Shown here piece after piece: positions 21,288 to 33,355 of a stretch of 64,000 nt of DNA (positions are counted from its first letter, which is position 1; each line of letters opens with the position of its first letter). This DNA is from Fereydounia khargensis (Eukaryota > Basidiomycota > Ustilaginomycetes > Urocystidales > Fereydouniaceae). The notes under the pieces are model-generated. The model saw only the letters and a program-made list of their open reading frames with translations. It did no database searches and was not told where the DNA came from. The position numbers and the translations under genes were made by a program. The stretch covers positions 434,001 to 498,000 of the forward strand of contig JAOCZO010000006.1 in assembly GCA_026413255.1 (NCBI GenBank). The letters are read 5' to 3'.

Positions 21288-24101
21288 CTACAGGCCCTTG
21301 TCGTGGCCCCCAGCGCCATCCGCCCCTCGGCCCGGCCCAATCGAGATGCCTTCTCCCAGTCCCCCTTGAGCTTTGCCCGACGACTGATCACCGAGTTCCA
21401 TCACTTCAGCGTGAGCTTCCATCTCGGCAATCTTCTCGGCCAGGTCGAAAGATGGACCGCCGCTTCCGCTTCCACTCAGGCTGCTCGAGCGCCCGCCTAG
21501 CTCGTGTTCATCCCTCGCGCTGGGCCCAGCCTCAAAAAGCACAACCGAGTGCCGCATATGATCCCGCATTCGGTCCTCCAAAGAGCTCACCGGCGCATAG
21601 CCGTTTCGGAATCCTCGACTCCCTGGACCGTAATGCTCGCGCATGTCAACGCCTTCTTCGCCGCTGTCGTACGTAGCTCGACCCGTGTCGTCAGCACCCT
21701 CTTCCATGTCTGATGACAAGAGCTCTTCATCAGAGCCGTCCAGACCATCATCTCCCTCGTCATCCAGGTCATCCACTGCGCGACGAGCCACCCAAAATAG
21801 GTAAAGGAAAATGCCAATGCAAAGCCCGATACCGACAAATCCTGCGACGTGTTTAACAGTCTCGGCAGTTCTTGAAGCCTCTCGGTCGTCTTTACTGATT
21901 TCTCCATCTGTCTTTGCGCCATTGTACGCCGCAAAATTCTTGATCGAAGTTCCCAATCCCGTATGCACTAAGAGCTTGGGCAACGCGAGCGCTGTGCAAG
22001 TCGTGTACGTCCTCAACGTGAGCGTCGGAGAGCTGGCGAGCAATGTGTTCATCAGATTGTACGGATAAGGCGCAAGTCTGACGAGGAACAACAACTTCGG
22101 CTGTTTCTCAATCGCTCGGACGACCTAGAAGAGGTGCAAAAGGGTCAGAAGGCAAGACAAAAGGGATTCCTGTAAAGCCACTAGTCGACTCACCTTCTTC
22201 AGACCACCACTTTTGTTGAGCAGATTCACCATCCAGTCTTTCAACAGGGACCTGCTTAGAAGGAAGACGGTGATGGCACCTGACAGGGCGGCAATGTACG
22301 AAATGATGAATCCCTGCCAAAGACCGAACGCGAACCCGCAGAGTATGATCAGGGTCGAATAGAGGGGCAAAGGGGCTGAACGAAACGTTGCACAACAGAT
22401 ACGTGCAGTGTTGTTAGCATTAAGATCCGCTGCACAAAGTCACGGAGCTGTGAAATGGCCTTGGCCGAAATACTCACGGAAGGTTGTTATGAAGATCAGA
22501 GAGCCCAACAGCACGCGACCGGTAAGCCCAAGCTGTTGAAGGTAAGTGGCTAGATGATCGAGGCCAGTGAAAACCTGGGTGTGGAAAGTGATGACCAGGG
22601 CTGTGCTGGAAAGGCTGATCCCTAGCCAAATCAGAAGAGGCACGTACGCTTCAAGCCATGGCGGCCACCAGCAGCGAGCACCAGATACAGGATGTCGAAA
22701 AGCCTCATCTAAGCCGATCTTGGCGTCAATCCAGCCTTCCCGTATGCGATGGCCAAGTTCGACGGGACTGGCCAGAAGCTTGACAGCTCTGACGAGAGAT
22801 GCAAGGAAGATCATGCACTGCTGCTTTGCAGTAAGCTGTGGCTTGGTGGGGCGAGAAGAGCGCCGTTTTCTCCTTGGACGCAAGGTGATTGCACCTCTGC
22901 GCGCTTGTGGCACAACAATAGGTGAGCCTATGTGAATCGAGTGGGACGTTGAGCGGGACGATGGAATACGGATATCCGTGCTGTCATCGTGGGCGGCCGT
23001 CTGGCCACCACTGCCTCGCTTTCGAGGTGTTCCAGGACGTGGGCGGTATGCAGCGGGAGTGGCCCTTCTAGATTCCGAGATACTGGCCCGCCATTCGACA
23101 TTACCGCTAAACCCTTCGATGATCTCTTCGGGCTCAGCGACAATGCCTTGATGGCGGGATCCGTCTTGAAAAGAGATGTGGGGAGACTTTTCGCGAGCAT
23201 AAGCAGCCAGACTGTCGCTTGCCCTCTTGTGTGTGGTGATGGGCGTGAATCTGCCGGCTGCCTTCTTGCCATGGCCTTTACCTGCTTCATCATCGCTGAT
23301 GCTGTCTCTTTCATCGATTGGAGGATTGCGACTCTGAAAGTTTGCTGGTGAGACTCTACCAGCGACTGCATCCATGAGCGACTGAGCAGCGTTGACAGCG
23401 GCTCGACCTAGGCTGGTTTGGCGGAGCGGAGGGCTTAAAAGCCGACCTGGCGGGGGGCTCTTGTTCGCACGGGACTTGAAGCTGCCATTGTATGTGCTGG
23501 TCGTTTCTGGGCCTGCATCTTGCAGAGGTGATGCAACCCTGTTCGTGGCTGTGGATGAGCCGAGTCGGTCGTGAAAGAGATGCTGATGTCTTGCGCTTGT
23601 CGGTGTGGCAGACGTGATACTATCGCAGGCAGACGGAGAGAGAGAGACAAAGCACAAGAGTTAGGGTATTGGGCCTTGAGAGGACGATGGAGTGACAGGA
23701 TTCAATGTAACTTACTGCGGGCTTGTTGGTCTCTTTTCTGATTCATCAAACAAATTCCTCCTCTTAGAGTTAGGAAGCTGGAAAGTGTCGATAGGAGGCA
23801 ACCGTCTCGTATCATCAGTGGTCCTGCGGTCAAAGAGAGACTGTGGAGGTACGGATCGAGACCGAGAGTCGCGGGCCTGGTCCAAGTCATGCAGCGGCTG
23901 GTGGCGAGTCGGCTCGTTCAACTGTACATCAGCGGCGGAGAACATGCCATCGGCCGAGAGCTCAAAGTTGGGGGTGGCTCCACTTTGCTGTTGTTGGGAG
24001 GATGAGTTGTAGAGTGAGGCGGGACCATGACCATCGACGGAACCCGCTGTGGGGGACTGAGCGGCACCGGCGCCCCGTGCTGCTGCGTTCCTCTTGAGCA
24101 T
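21288..24101 (-). CDS. TVP38: Tvp38/TMEM64-type VTT-domain membrane protein
   Basis: Four exons, 23716-24101, 22478-23619, 22194-22375 and 21288-22124, all in phase, give 848 residues. The first 430 residues are Ser/Pro/Arg-rich and probably cytosolic and disordered. Hydrophobic segments start at about 456 and 495, followed by the VTT (SNARE-associated Golgi) domain: PPLPLYSTL, then GFAFGLWQG and a TVFLLSRS helix, then LVRLAPYPYNLMN near 585 and a last membrane helix near 665. The C-terminus is acidic and ends with Gly/Ser-rich sequence. Family knowledge: Tvp38 is a Golgi membrane protein and VTT proteins such as TMEM41B scramble phospholipids. The N-terminal extension is long for this family. 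The start is the only ATG in the first exon frame. Confidence 0.88.
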
Positions 24102-24420
24102 GATGGGATACTTGAAGGGATATCCTAGCCCTGAGAGCGCTGAAAACGAGGCCGACGGGAGGAAACGAAGAAGAGCAGCTAAGGTGTTGGGTTGGGTTTG
24201 GCAATTGGACACCTCAAAGGTACCTATGAAGAGTGCGCGCTCATCCACGCATGGGCAAGCTGGACGGGCGTTGGTGGAGAGGTGGATCTAGTTGCACTGC
24301 TGGATATGGAACGGAGACCGAAAGCCAAGAGGGATCCGGTGACAAGCAGAGGAGCGGAGTATCTGAGCGTGGGCAAGAGTGTGACTGTGTGGAATGTCGG
24401 TGTGTATGTGTGTGTCTGTG

Positions 24421-24485
24421 TGGGTTAGGGTGTGGGTGTGGGTGTGGGTGTGGGTGTGGGTTGTGGGTGTCGGTGTCGGTGTCGG
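24421..24485. repeat. GTGGGT/GTCGGT microsatellite
   Basis: About seven GTGGGT hexamers followed by three GTCGGT hexamers, 320 bp upstream of the VTT-protein start. It looks telomere-like on one strand and includes one TTAGGG, but sits between ordinary genes, so it is an interstitial simple repeat. Confidence 0.75.
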
Positions 24486-25015
24486 CCGGTGGTCTGGCTG
24501 GCAAGTGATCTTTTGAGGAGCCGGTTCTTCTAGAGTGAAGGTTACAGGTTACAGGTTGCAGGTTGCAGGCTGGTCAAGCGAGGTTGTGAGCAAGTAACTT
24601 GAAGCTCGAGGTTTCGGGGTCGGGCTCGCATTGACCGCCAAGCACGTCCACGAGTCGAGAGTCGCGGGGCTTGGGCTCACCTCTGCCCCTCCAGCTCCCC
24701 CTTTTTTTTTTCCTTCTTTTAGAAATCCAGCAAAGACTGCATCACACACACAGCGCGCGTGGGTGGGTTATCTGACTGGCCTAGCCCGGCCTGGCCTGCC
24801 TGGCCTTCCGGCTCGGCATTTATTGTGCCAACGCCCACCTATTGCGCCCCGCGCAACGCCCCCTCCGCGAGTCAGACGCATCAACGACACGAAAAAAGGC
24901 GGCACAGCCCCTCGGCCCTGCCGAAACTGACAAGGATTCAGCCTGCCAGCTTTCAGCCTACAGCCTACGCCACATGGCGATTCGATTTGGGCTTCAGACT
25001 TGACTCTCTCCTGCA

Positions 25016-25029
25016 CTACAGTACTGTAG
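25016..25029. promoter_or_regulatory. Perfect palindrome CTACAGTACTGTAG
   Basis: A 14-bp perfect inverted repeat in intergenic DNA. It is the cleanest copy of a motif (core CAGTACTG) found in many intergenic regions of this window. Whether it binds a protein is unknown. Confidence 0.4.
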
Positions 25030-25285
25030 TCCTCAGCGCTTGTTGGCTGCCGTGAGCTGGCCGCAATCTGCCGTCCGTAACAGCGTTTCGTCATGTACAG
25101 AGCCAATCTCATGAGCGCACCTGGCCTTGTCCCAGTCTGCACACTTGGACGCACGCTTCGCTTCAAGGCAACGAACGTACTTGGTAAATTGCTTTGACTC
25201 TTGGTATTCTACAGAGCGAGTACCAATTTGTACACATTGGGTCGGTTCAATCCAGCGATCGTGTGCCGTCCGTCACAGGTCACAG

Positions 25286-26340
25286 CTACGCCAGTGCATT
25301 CCTTTTCTCGCCAAAGTATTCAACGTAACGCTCCTCGATCTTGTCCCAGTTGACACAGTTCCAGAATTGAGTCAGGTACTCTTCCTTGCCCATGATGCCG
25401 TAGTCTTCGAGCCAGGCGTGTTCGTGCACACTGAGCGCAAGCAGGGGATAGAGTTCCTGTCCGGGCTTTTCGGTGAGGCCTAGGCCTGCTGGGATTAGGG
25501 TGTCTGGTGCCCGGCCCTTGTCTGTGGATGTGGATGTGGAGGGGGAGACTCCAGTTGCTTCATCATTGATGCTCGGCAGGAGGAACTTCTTGCCATGCTG
25601 ATGACGATTCTGGACGATCACCGTTCCCGCACCAAAAGTTGGTACCACTGCAAGGTTTCTGGTCCTGTCCGCGACCAGCCAGACCCAGCCGCTAGAAGAC
25701 ATGCCGAAAGCAGCGGACGAAAAGGCGAGGCACAGCTCTGGGTAGCTGCCGAATGACTTGCTGATCGCCGCCGAGACGTTTGGTAATGGGGAAGGGCTAC
25801 GCAGACGATCCTGGGGGGCCTGTTGAGGATCAAAGCAGAGCAGGGCAAGACGGAAGAGAAAAGTGTCAGACATGGTCGGGTCTGGGGTGCAAGTGACCAA
25901 GTGACCGACTGGAAATGTACACTTACGATGCTCGAGAGGAAAAAGCTATTGTTCAGCGCCTGAGAAGCGTAGTTGAACGCGAGAATCTTTTCGCGGTTCT
26001 GAGAGAGGCCAATGACAGTCTCGACGATGCTGGCTGTGGCATACTCGGTGCCGCGCACCTGCTCGTTCAAGAGTTGGAGAAGACCGCCCTGCCATGTCTG
26101 GGCAATCTGCTTTACGGTGCGGTCGGAGAGGAAGGGAGCACAGCCTCTTTGGAGAATCTCAGGCGTGGGGGGCAGGGTGTGGAGTTGGCGCGCTGTGGGG
26201 CCGAGGGACGAGTGGTTTGGTGCAGAAGAAGTCGAAGTCGAAGTGGCAGGGCAAGCGGATGAGCAAGAGGAGGAAGAGAGCAACCTGTTGATGGCCCGGC
26301 GGCCAGTCGCCGAGCTTCGCACGAGGGGAGAGGCGACCAT
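25286..26340 (-). CDS. Mitochondrial small-subunit ribosomal protein of Fe/Mn-SOD fold (mS42/mS43 type)
   Basis: Two exons, 25927-26340 and 25286-25819 (107-bp intron), give 315 residues. The first 50 residues are Ser/Arg-rich, as in a mitochondrial presequence. The rest has the superoxide dismutase fold: a helical half ending ALNNSFFLSS, then FGSYPEL, SSGWVWLV, and LSVHEHAWLEDYG near the end. Metal ligands are not all kept: the His of the NHxxFW motif is Asn (NNSFF) and the Asp of DVWEHA is Ser (SVHEHA), so catalysis is unlikely. Family knowledge: fungal mitoribosomes contain two such proteins, Rsm26 and Mrp1. Which of the two this is I cannot say. A Ser/Thr-rich insertion near residue 240 is unusual. 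Confidence 0.82.
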
Positions 26341-26640
26341 GTCTTTTCGAGAGGCAGAGGATCAGATGGTGATGAAAGAAGAGCGGACGACTACGAGTCG
26401 AGCACACAAGCCGTGGTGTGGAGACACTGGACTGGCTGACTAGCATTTCCAATTCTTCTTGAAGAAAAAAATTGGGTCCTTGCCAGAGAGCGCAGCCGTG
26501 CTGACCCGATCACCACCCGCCTGTCAACTGATGAGAACAAGCATGTTCCGTACGAGAAGTCACCATCGAGACGCGTTGTTGACCTGCTCCACTTTCAGTT
26601 CAGAGGCGAAGAAAAACAGAACAGCCAAAGCAACAACAAA
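26341..26640. other. Divergent promoter region, 300 bp
   Basis: Separates the starts of the mitoribosomal gene (minus) and the NDC1 gene (plus). Short, compact bidirectional spacer; an A-rich stretch (26608-26640) directly precedes the NDC1 ATG. No gene seen. Confidence 0.5.
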
Positions 26641-28768
26641 ATGCACGACACAAAACCGACCCGACTCGGGACTTACGCTAGACCAACACTCAAGCGTGCC
26701 TTCACACCACACGCATCCCCCGAAAGAGAAGAGGACCAGCTCAGCATGCCCAACGGTCTCGAGGGTGTGCCACAGGCCCAGCTTCCTCCGTCTTTTCAGG
26801 GCCTAATCAAGGTAAGAGAAGATCTTGCATTCCTTCCCGCTTTGGCTTCCGCATCGTCTCATTCTCTCCTTTCCCCTTGAACAGCTTGCCTTGAGACAGA
26901 GACAGGTGCGAGCCCTCGTGCTTTCACTGGTCGCAAGCCATGCTTTCCTCTCTGTCTCTCTCGCACAACCTCTCGCCCTGCTCCATCCCATCGCCATCCT
27001 CGGCTCGTTTCTGTCCTTCTCATTAGGCGTCTTGCCTCTTGTAGTCGCTCGCAAGCGCGAGCTCTCATCTGCATCACGACTGCCTAGCTCCGCAGCAAAG
27101 ACACGCGCCGAACAGCTTGCCGCCATCCTCCAATACCCCTCGTCCTGGTTCACTATCGGTCTACACTCCGCCGCTTTTGCCGCCCTCTCCGCTCTCCACT
27201 GTCTCACCATCACTTTCCTACACGGTCTCAAAGCCGAATGGTCACCACAGGTTTGGGTATCCTCGCATGGTGCCTACTACATCAATGAGCGCTTCCTGTT
27301 CATCGTCGGTCAGAGTGCTGTCGCTGGAGCTGTCTACTGCCTCCTTTTCCGCATCTGGCCTTCCTCGAGTCTCAACTCCTTCTCCCCCTTCCGCCAGGGA
27401 ATCGCTGCAAACGACGCCAACTCGCTCAGGGATCGCGTCAGTGTCACCTTCTTCAAGAGAGCACCACTGGCTGCCTTCGTTGGCGTGTCCTTGGGCGCCT
27501 CCCTCCTCATCGTCTACCTTGTCATCCGACAGTCTTTGTGGAGCATCGTACTCGCAATCGTCGGACATCGAGGCATCGTTCGTCGGATCCTCGTCCCGTC
27601 CTTCCGACCACGCTTCGGCTACTTCCATGTCTTGCTCCGAAGTGCTTTTTTCGATGCTGCCGCCCTTACAGCTGTCGACACTGCCTACATCCTCGTTGAC
27701 GCTTATCTCTCGCAGTCACTCTCGCCGGTCAGCAAGCTTACAAAGGATCCGAACGGAATCCTTTACAGCGGTACCTCTGATGAAAGCCTGTTCTTCTCGC
27801 ATCATGCCTTTTCCGAGCTCCATAGAATCGCTGCCATGGACAGTCAAGCGAGGATCACCATCTTCAAGGACATTCAAAGCGACCGCTCTGCATGGCTAGA
27901 GCTGAGCTCGGCTTGTCTCAAGATCGTCGAGCAGGAACGCACCAACATGGCCTGCAAAGGCATCGCATCGACCATCCGAACCTCGCAAACGCCGGTTTCA
28001 GACCCCGCCAAGTCAGCACAGGCTCAAGAAACTGGATCTGATAGTGTGTGGGATGCTCTCGCTCGCGGCCAGCAGGCCCAGAAGACGGACGTTCACACTG
28101 TTTCTGCAGGTCGCCAGCCTGCACCTCCGGCAAACGCTATCTCGTCTGCAACACGGCGTAAAACCATCGTTGGCGCACTCTTTGCAACCGTCGGCGCTGT
28201 TTGGCGGAACGCTCCAGCGGACGCTCGGCACGCGCTGTGCCCACCATCATGGCGATTCTACTTGTTTGAGTCATGCCCAGCTCTGCAAGCTCTGACTGTT
28301 GGAGGGCGTGACAGTGCCAGGCTCTTGTGGGCCATCTTATCGCTCAAGGATCTACTTCAGCACAGTCTGGACGAGGATCCTTTCGGCAGCGTTCAGAGAG
28401 ATATCAGGAAGGTGATGCGCTCTCTTCTAGGGCTCGGGCAAGAGCTCAAATCCTTGCGCCAAGACCTGTGGAAGCAAGCTGCGGTCCTCGACGACAAACT
28501 AGAACGAGAAATCAAGTCGGCACGAAGCACGAATGAATCAGAGCGTTCGGACGAGACTCAGATGTCAAAGGGTCAGGTGTCACGCGAGCTTTCTCAGGCC
28601 TGGACACAGTCAGGTACATCGCTCGTGGAAACAGCCCTCGTGGCATCGATCAAGGGCATCGCTGGTACCTTCAAGTCCTACAAGCTCCAATTGGATCCTG
28701 AGCTCGAGGCTCAGCTCTCCGCATTCCTTCAAGAACCGGAAGTGAACGACTTTGGGGCCCATATCTAA
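26641..28768 (+). CDS. NDC1: Nucleoporin Ndc1, transmembrane
   Basis: Two exons, 26641-26811 and 26885-28768 (73-bp intron, phase 0), give 684 residues. Ndc1 anchors nuclear pore complexes and, in fungi, spindle pole bodies in the nuclear envelope. The N-terminal half has about six hydrophobic helices: near residues 70-90, 95-115, 145-165, 190-210, 240-265 and 285-305. The soluble C-terminal half carries family-like segments, including FFSHHAFSELHRIA near 355 and YLFESCPALQAL near 515. The start follows an A-rich leader and is the first ATG. Transporter alternatives fit less well because of the large helical soluble half. Good but not certain. Confidence 0.82.
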
Positions 28769-30205
28769 TCTGTAAATCCAAACAAGCCTTGCGCTAGTTC
28801 GGCTTCATGCACCGCTCCTCTTGTCTGTGAAACATGACCACGATGGCATGGAAATTGGTCTGACTTTTTTCGGCTCCGTTCGCTCGATCCTTAGTTCAGT
28901 ATCAGACGAATGTGCCGAGATGCACCGTGGATGACCAGTGCTGCAAGAATGGAATACTGTAATGGAGCGAGATGTGATTCGATCCTCAACTTGGCTCCGT
29001 AAGTCCCGCCGAGATGCAGATGGCTTGGTGATGTGGCTTGAGCCACAGCAATGTGTGGCGGCCAACCGAGAAGCCTGCCCCTGCGAGCTTTGTACTGAAC
29101 AGTTGTGGTGATACAGTACTGGGACCCAGCACTATTGCGTTGGTGTGGTCATTTCAGAACAGTACATACAGTACTACAGTACTGGTATTTTGGAATCTCA
29201 ACCGATTCAAGCCAAGGCAACATGTCCACCGAAGCAAGCCCGAAGCAGGCACACTACTGTAAAATGCGCGCGCAGCGGAAAGTTTTTGTCTGCGACCCTG
29301 AAGTGTCTGTCTTTGACGTTACTGTATTGTTAGTGTTCTGCCTCACGTCATGGTTATGCGAGGTGTAATTGGCCGACAGAAAGAATTTCTCCGAGGCTGC
29401 CGAACTTGCCGCACCGAGTTTCGACGCCCTCCTGGACAGCTTGCTTGGTTTACCCTGTGCAAGCCCAAAAAACACTATGATGGATAAAGCCACCGAAAGC
29501 CACTCGGGCTCCGTTCGGTTGCGATACAGTACTGCACATGCTGTACACGCAGGATTCGCTGCATGTGTCTCGACATTCCAGATAACAAAATCGACTCTGT
29601 CAGAGGCGACCAGGCAGAGATTTAGCCGGTCCGGCCTAACACCTTGCGCTTCACTCTTGCCTTGTCCCATTCGGCCATTTCCTCCTCACAGCCAAGGACT
29701 GAACCGTGCCCTGACCATCACGGACTTCGCAATCCGTTCTAGTGAGCCAAGTTGCTCATTGGTTCTGCTCGTTTCCGTACTGGACAAACCGAGACATTGA
29801 AGCTCCTGGGCCGCTGACTGCTGGACGGAATGGTCTGCATGTGGTGCCAATGCAATGAACACAACTGACATCCTCTTCTTGTGCTTGGCACTCTACCAGC
29901 GACCCCCCGTACTTCTGCAGTCCATCTTCCTCCTCGTGCTCGACCGATCGTGAGTCTAGTCTCATGGCGCTCCGGAGCCAGTTTCCGGTCAACGATCCAA
30001 GTGTGGGCCCCCAATCCTTGTACAGATCAGTTTGCTTCCTAGTCTGCTCCAGCCCAGATCTTAACTCAATATATACTTATGCAGCGGCCCATCTTTAAGA
30101 GGGGCTCCAGCTTTTCTCATCCTCCTTTCTCTACCCCCCCCCTCTGTGTCTTTCCTCACCCGACGAGACCCGCTTGCACCACGCTGCCTGGCTGTCAGTA
30201 CAAGC
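28769..30205. other. Intergenic region with clustered CAGTACTG motifs
   Basis: 1.4 kb between NDC1 and the MFS transporter gene. At least five copies or halves of the recurring motif occur: near 28958, 29113, 29160-29187, 29320 and 29523. A TATATA stretch at 30069-30077 (AATATATACTT) lies about 130 bp before the transporter ATG and could be a TATA element. A C-run sits at 30136-30142. No gene supported. Confidence 0.45.
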
Positions 30206-32223
30206 ATGGCACCCTTCAAGAAAACAAGTATCAATGCCGGAATATTTTCAGGCTCGGGACCCAACGAAGAGTCTGTTTACCGAACTGAAGATGTGACGGA
30301 GCCAAACTCGGAGAACGAAGCGAGCGGACAAACCACTCCGGCTCTTTCTCTCCACGTAAGTTCCTAGCCTCGTCCCGCTTCCAAAGCCATCGCTAAACTC
30401 TTGTCTGACAACGGACAAACAGAATGTTGGAGAAGAGGAAGATGACTCGAAGGTCATCCTCGTCCAATTTGACGAAAACGATCCGGAAAACCCTATGAAT
30501 TGGAGCCTGCGACAAAAATGGGTGATCACTATCTTGCTCAACACCATGACTTTGTGTATCGGTCTCTCAACAAGTGCCTACTCCAGTGGTATCGGAAGGA
30601 TGTCGCGAGAGCTTGGAGTCTCTGAGGTCGCTGGACAAGTGGGCATGTTCATGTTTAACGCTGGTATGTTGGATAAGGCCTCACGTGCTGGGATCTCCCC
30701 AGAAGCTGACAACACTTACCACATGCTTGGTCCCTCACAGCATGTGCGATCGCTCCTTTGTTTTTTGCCCCTCTCTGTGAGCTTACAGGAAGACGGTACA
30801 TCTACGTATCGGCGTTTGGCCTCTTCACTATTTTCACATTCATGCTCGTGTTTGGCACCAACCTGGCCACTCAGCTGCTTGGAAGGATGTTCCAGGGTGC
30901 AACAGGATCCATCGGCACAATCCTCGTCGGTGGCACTTTCGCAGACATGTTCAATGACCAGGATCGATCAGTGCCCATGTCTCTCTTCACATTCATTGCT
31001 ATCTTCTCGACGATTGCCGCACCTTTGTACAGTGGATACATTGATGAGAACCTAGGCTGGCGATGGATCCAGCGCATCCATATCATCTTCTCGGGAGTTA
31101 TCTTCTTCGCCGAGCTCTTCTTCCTCAAGGAAACCCGAGGACAGGCAATTTTGACGTCGAGGGCAAAACAGCTACGGAAGAGCACAGGGGACCAGCGTTT
31201 CCGATCTGCTGGTGAGCTCGAGAGGAACAGTATCTCTCAAATGTTCCGCGAGTCCTCAGTCAGAGCGATTTACCTGTTGGTCCGCGAGCCGGTAAGCAGA
31301 GAGTCAATCCTTGGACAAGTGCGAGAACCCAGCTAATGTTTGAGCCTTTGGACTGTCAATTCCGATAGGTTGTACTCTTCTTTGGCTTTTGGATTTCCTT
31401 TGCGTGGGGCATCGTTTTTCTCTTCCTGTCTGCTATCCCGATCACCTTCCAGGAGATCCATGGCTGGTCCGAGGGAAAGGCGGGCCTGCCTTATCTGGGA
31501 CTCATCATTGGTTGTCTCATCGGCTTTGCTACCGGTTTCTGGCAAGACAGCATGTACGATAAGGCAGCAGCGAAGAATGGCGGTACTCCCGTACCCGAAG
31601 CGAGGCTATACGGTGCGATGGTGTTCGGGCCTCTATTCCCCATTGGCATTATGATCTTTGCCTGGACTTCGTTCGAGCATGTTCACTGGATTGCTCCAAT
31701 CATCGCCCTCACCGTCATCATTCTCGGAATCTACCACATCTTCGTGAGTCTCTTCATTTCCCAGACCTCGCATCAAAGGCTACCCTCGAATACTAATTGG
31801 TGCTATTGAACGAATCACAATCTCAGTTGGCGGTGTATTCGTACACTAGCGATGCCTACGCAGACTACTCGTCCAGCGCGATTGCTGGACAAGGTGAGTA
31901 CTTGGGACGTGTGGCGATCAGATTTTCAGAGGCAGCTCTGACTTGCGATACACTTGCACGATTACCAAACGACAAATCAAGGTTTCATGAGGAACATGTT
32001 CGCTGCATCTTTCCCTCTCTTTGCTTCGCAGATGTTCCATGGCATGGGAACCCAATGGGCTGGACTGATGCTGTCGCTCATCGGGTTCGCCATCACTCCT
32101 TTACCCTTCATCTTGTTCGTCAAGGGCGAAACGATTCGAGCAAAGTCCAAGTTCGCAGCGGCCAACACTGGACTCGCAGACAAGTCGCAGCGCGATGAAA
32201 AGGCCGCTGAGTTGGTAAACTGA
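30206..32223 (+). CDS. MFS transporter, DHA1 drug:H+ antiporter type
   Basis: Six exons, 30206-30355, 30423-30663, 30741-31291, 31369-31743, 31827-31893 and 31982-32223, all in phase, give 541 residues. The cytosolic N-terminus ends with DENDPENPMNWS, the hallmark preceding the first helix in DHA1 multidrug/polyamine exporters (Tpo1/Flr1 group). Conserved loops follow: ELTGRRYIY after helix 2, LLGRMFQGATGSIG in helix 4, and a QDSMYDKAAAKNGG central segment before helices 8-12. It should export small organic compounds at the plasma membrane; the substrate is not visible. The last intron ends AAG rather than CAG/TAG, the weakest of its splice sites. The gene converges with the DUF2306 gene 119 bp away. 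Confidence 0.9.
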
Positions 32224-32342
32224 AATTGTCAAGAGGAGATCAAGTCGATACGCTACGATACAATACAAGTTTCACTGCTTTGGATGGACTTTGAAGGATT
32301 TATAGATAGCTTTGAAGAATCGGAGCTGATTCCAAGGCAGCG

Positions 32343-33355
32343 TCACTTCGATTTGAGCTTCTTGGAGGCTGGTGTTGAAGGAATCTTCTGGGGTTCTCTA
32401 CTGATCCGGTAGAACCAAATGAGCTGCACGACAAAGGACATCCAAGCTGTCAAGGCAAAAGCCGCCATCTCATGTGCTGAGATTGTTGCGATGTCCTCGG
32501 GAATTGCCATGCGTCGCTGTACTTTGTGGGGAAGCATGGCGAGCAGACCGCCGACGAACATGACTGCAATCATCGCGACCCTCTGCATTGCAATAGCAAG
32601 GCCTGCAATGGCTGTGAAGTTTGCCCAGGACTTGTGGAGGCCAAACTGCTTCTTACGAGCAAATCTAAAGGTCTGCACAATGCCAGTGCCTTGGAGGAAT
32701 GCCAATAGCGTTGTTGCCACTTCGAACGTCGGCATGACACCGCCATGCAGATGCCAGCGATTCGGGTGAGTGAACGAGAGTTTACGTGGCGCCAGGGAGA
32801 GCCCAGAAATGACGAGGACGGCATTGGAAGCTAGGGCGACTCGTCCCGACCATCTGTGAAGTGCCGGGTTCTTCCTTCTTATCTGTTCTGAGAGCTGCAT
32901 TGGGAAAAGTATGCACCAAAGGATGCTATGCCGACAAGAGATTGACCAATTCCGATACCGTGACTTGGTAAGACAGTGCTTCCAACTTGGATGCTTTAGA
33001 ACTTACGCTGGGACCACGTGGAGGCAGCCGTAGAGGACTGGACTTCGTTGAATACGGTCTTGAATGAACATATGTCCGGTCTGCAATCGCACATTCAGGA
33101 CGGGATCGTCATTAGCACTTCAAACGACCAATGCTGGTCAATGCGGGAGGGTGTACTTACTTCATTTCTCCATCCCATCAGATACGGTGCCGAATCGAAG
33201 ACCTGGTCAAGCCCAGGGGCCTGTGTAACGAATCTCTGCTTGACTTCGGGCACCAACACTATGACGGCGAAGCCCAACAGCAGCCAGCAGAGCAACAGCG
33301 TCGCCGTAGGAGACGGTGTCCTGGGCGATCCAGTCGTGATTGCGAAGAGGGACAT
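32343..33355 (-). CDS. DUF2306 multi-pass membrane protein
   Basis: Three exons, 33161-33355, 33007-33080 and 32343-32925, in phase, give 283 residues. It has about seven hydrophobic helices. The DUF2306 pattern is clear: a GHMFIQDRIQRSP stretch, LHVVPA followed by a membrane helix, then NPALHRWSGRVAL, HGGVMPTFE and FGLHKSWANF, with His residues (in HRW, HGG, HKS) spaced as in haem-like membrane proteins. The family has no proven activity. The acceptor for exon 3 was chosen at CATAG because the nearer CAG brings a stop. Function unknown; a membrane redox role would be inference only. Confidence 0.82.

Larger units (their letters stand above)
24102..25285. other. Intergenic region with GGGTGT repeat and perfect palindrome
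   Basis: Holds the promoter of the VTT-protein gene and the 3' flank of the mitoribosomal gene. It carries a GTGGGT microsatellite (24421-24480), short TTACAGG/TTGCAGG repeats (24541-24572), a T-rich run (24702-24720) and a 14-bp palindrome at 25016. No gene seen. Confidence 0.45.

Noticed and set aside
24421-24485. True telomere end
   Set aside because: Normal genes lie on both sides and the repeat is short and impure.
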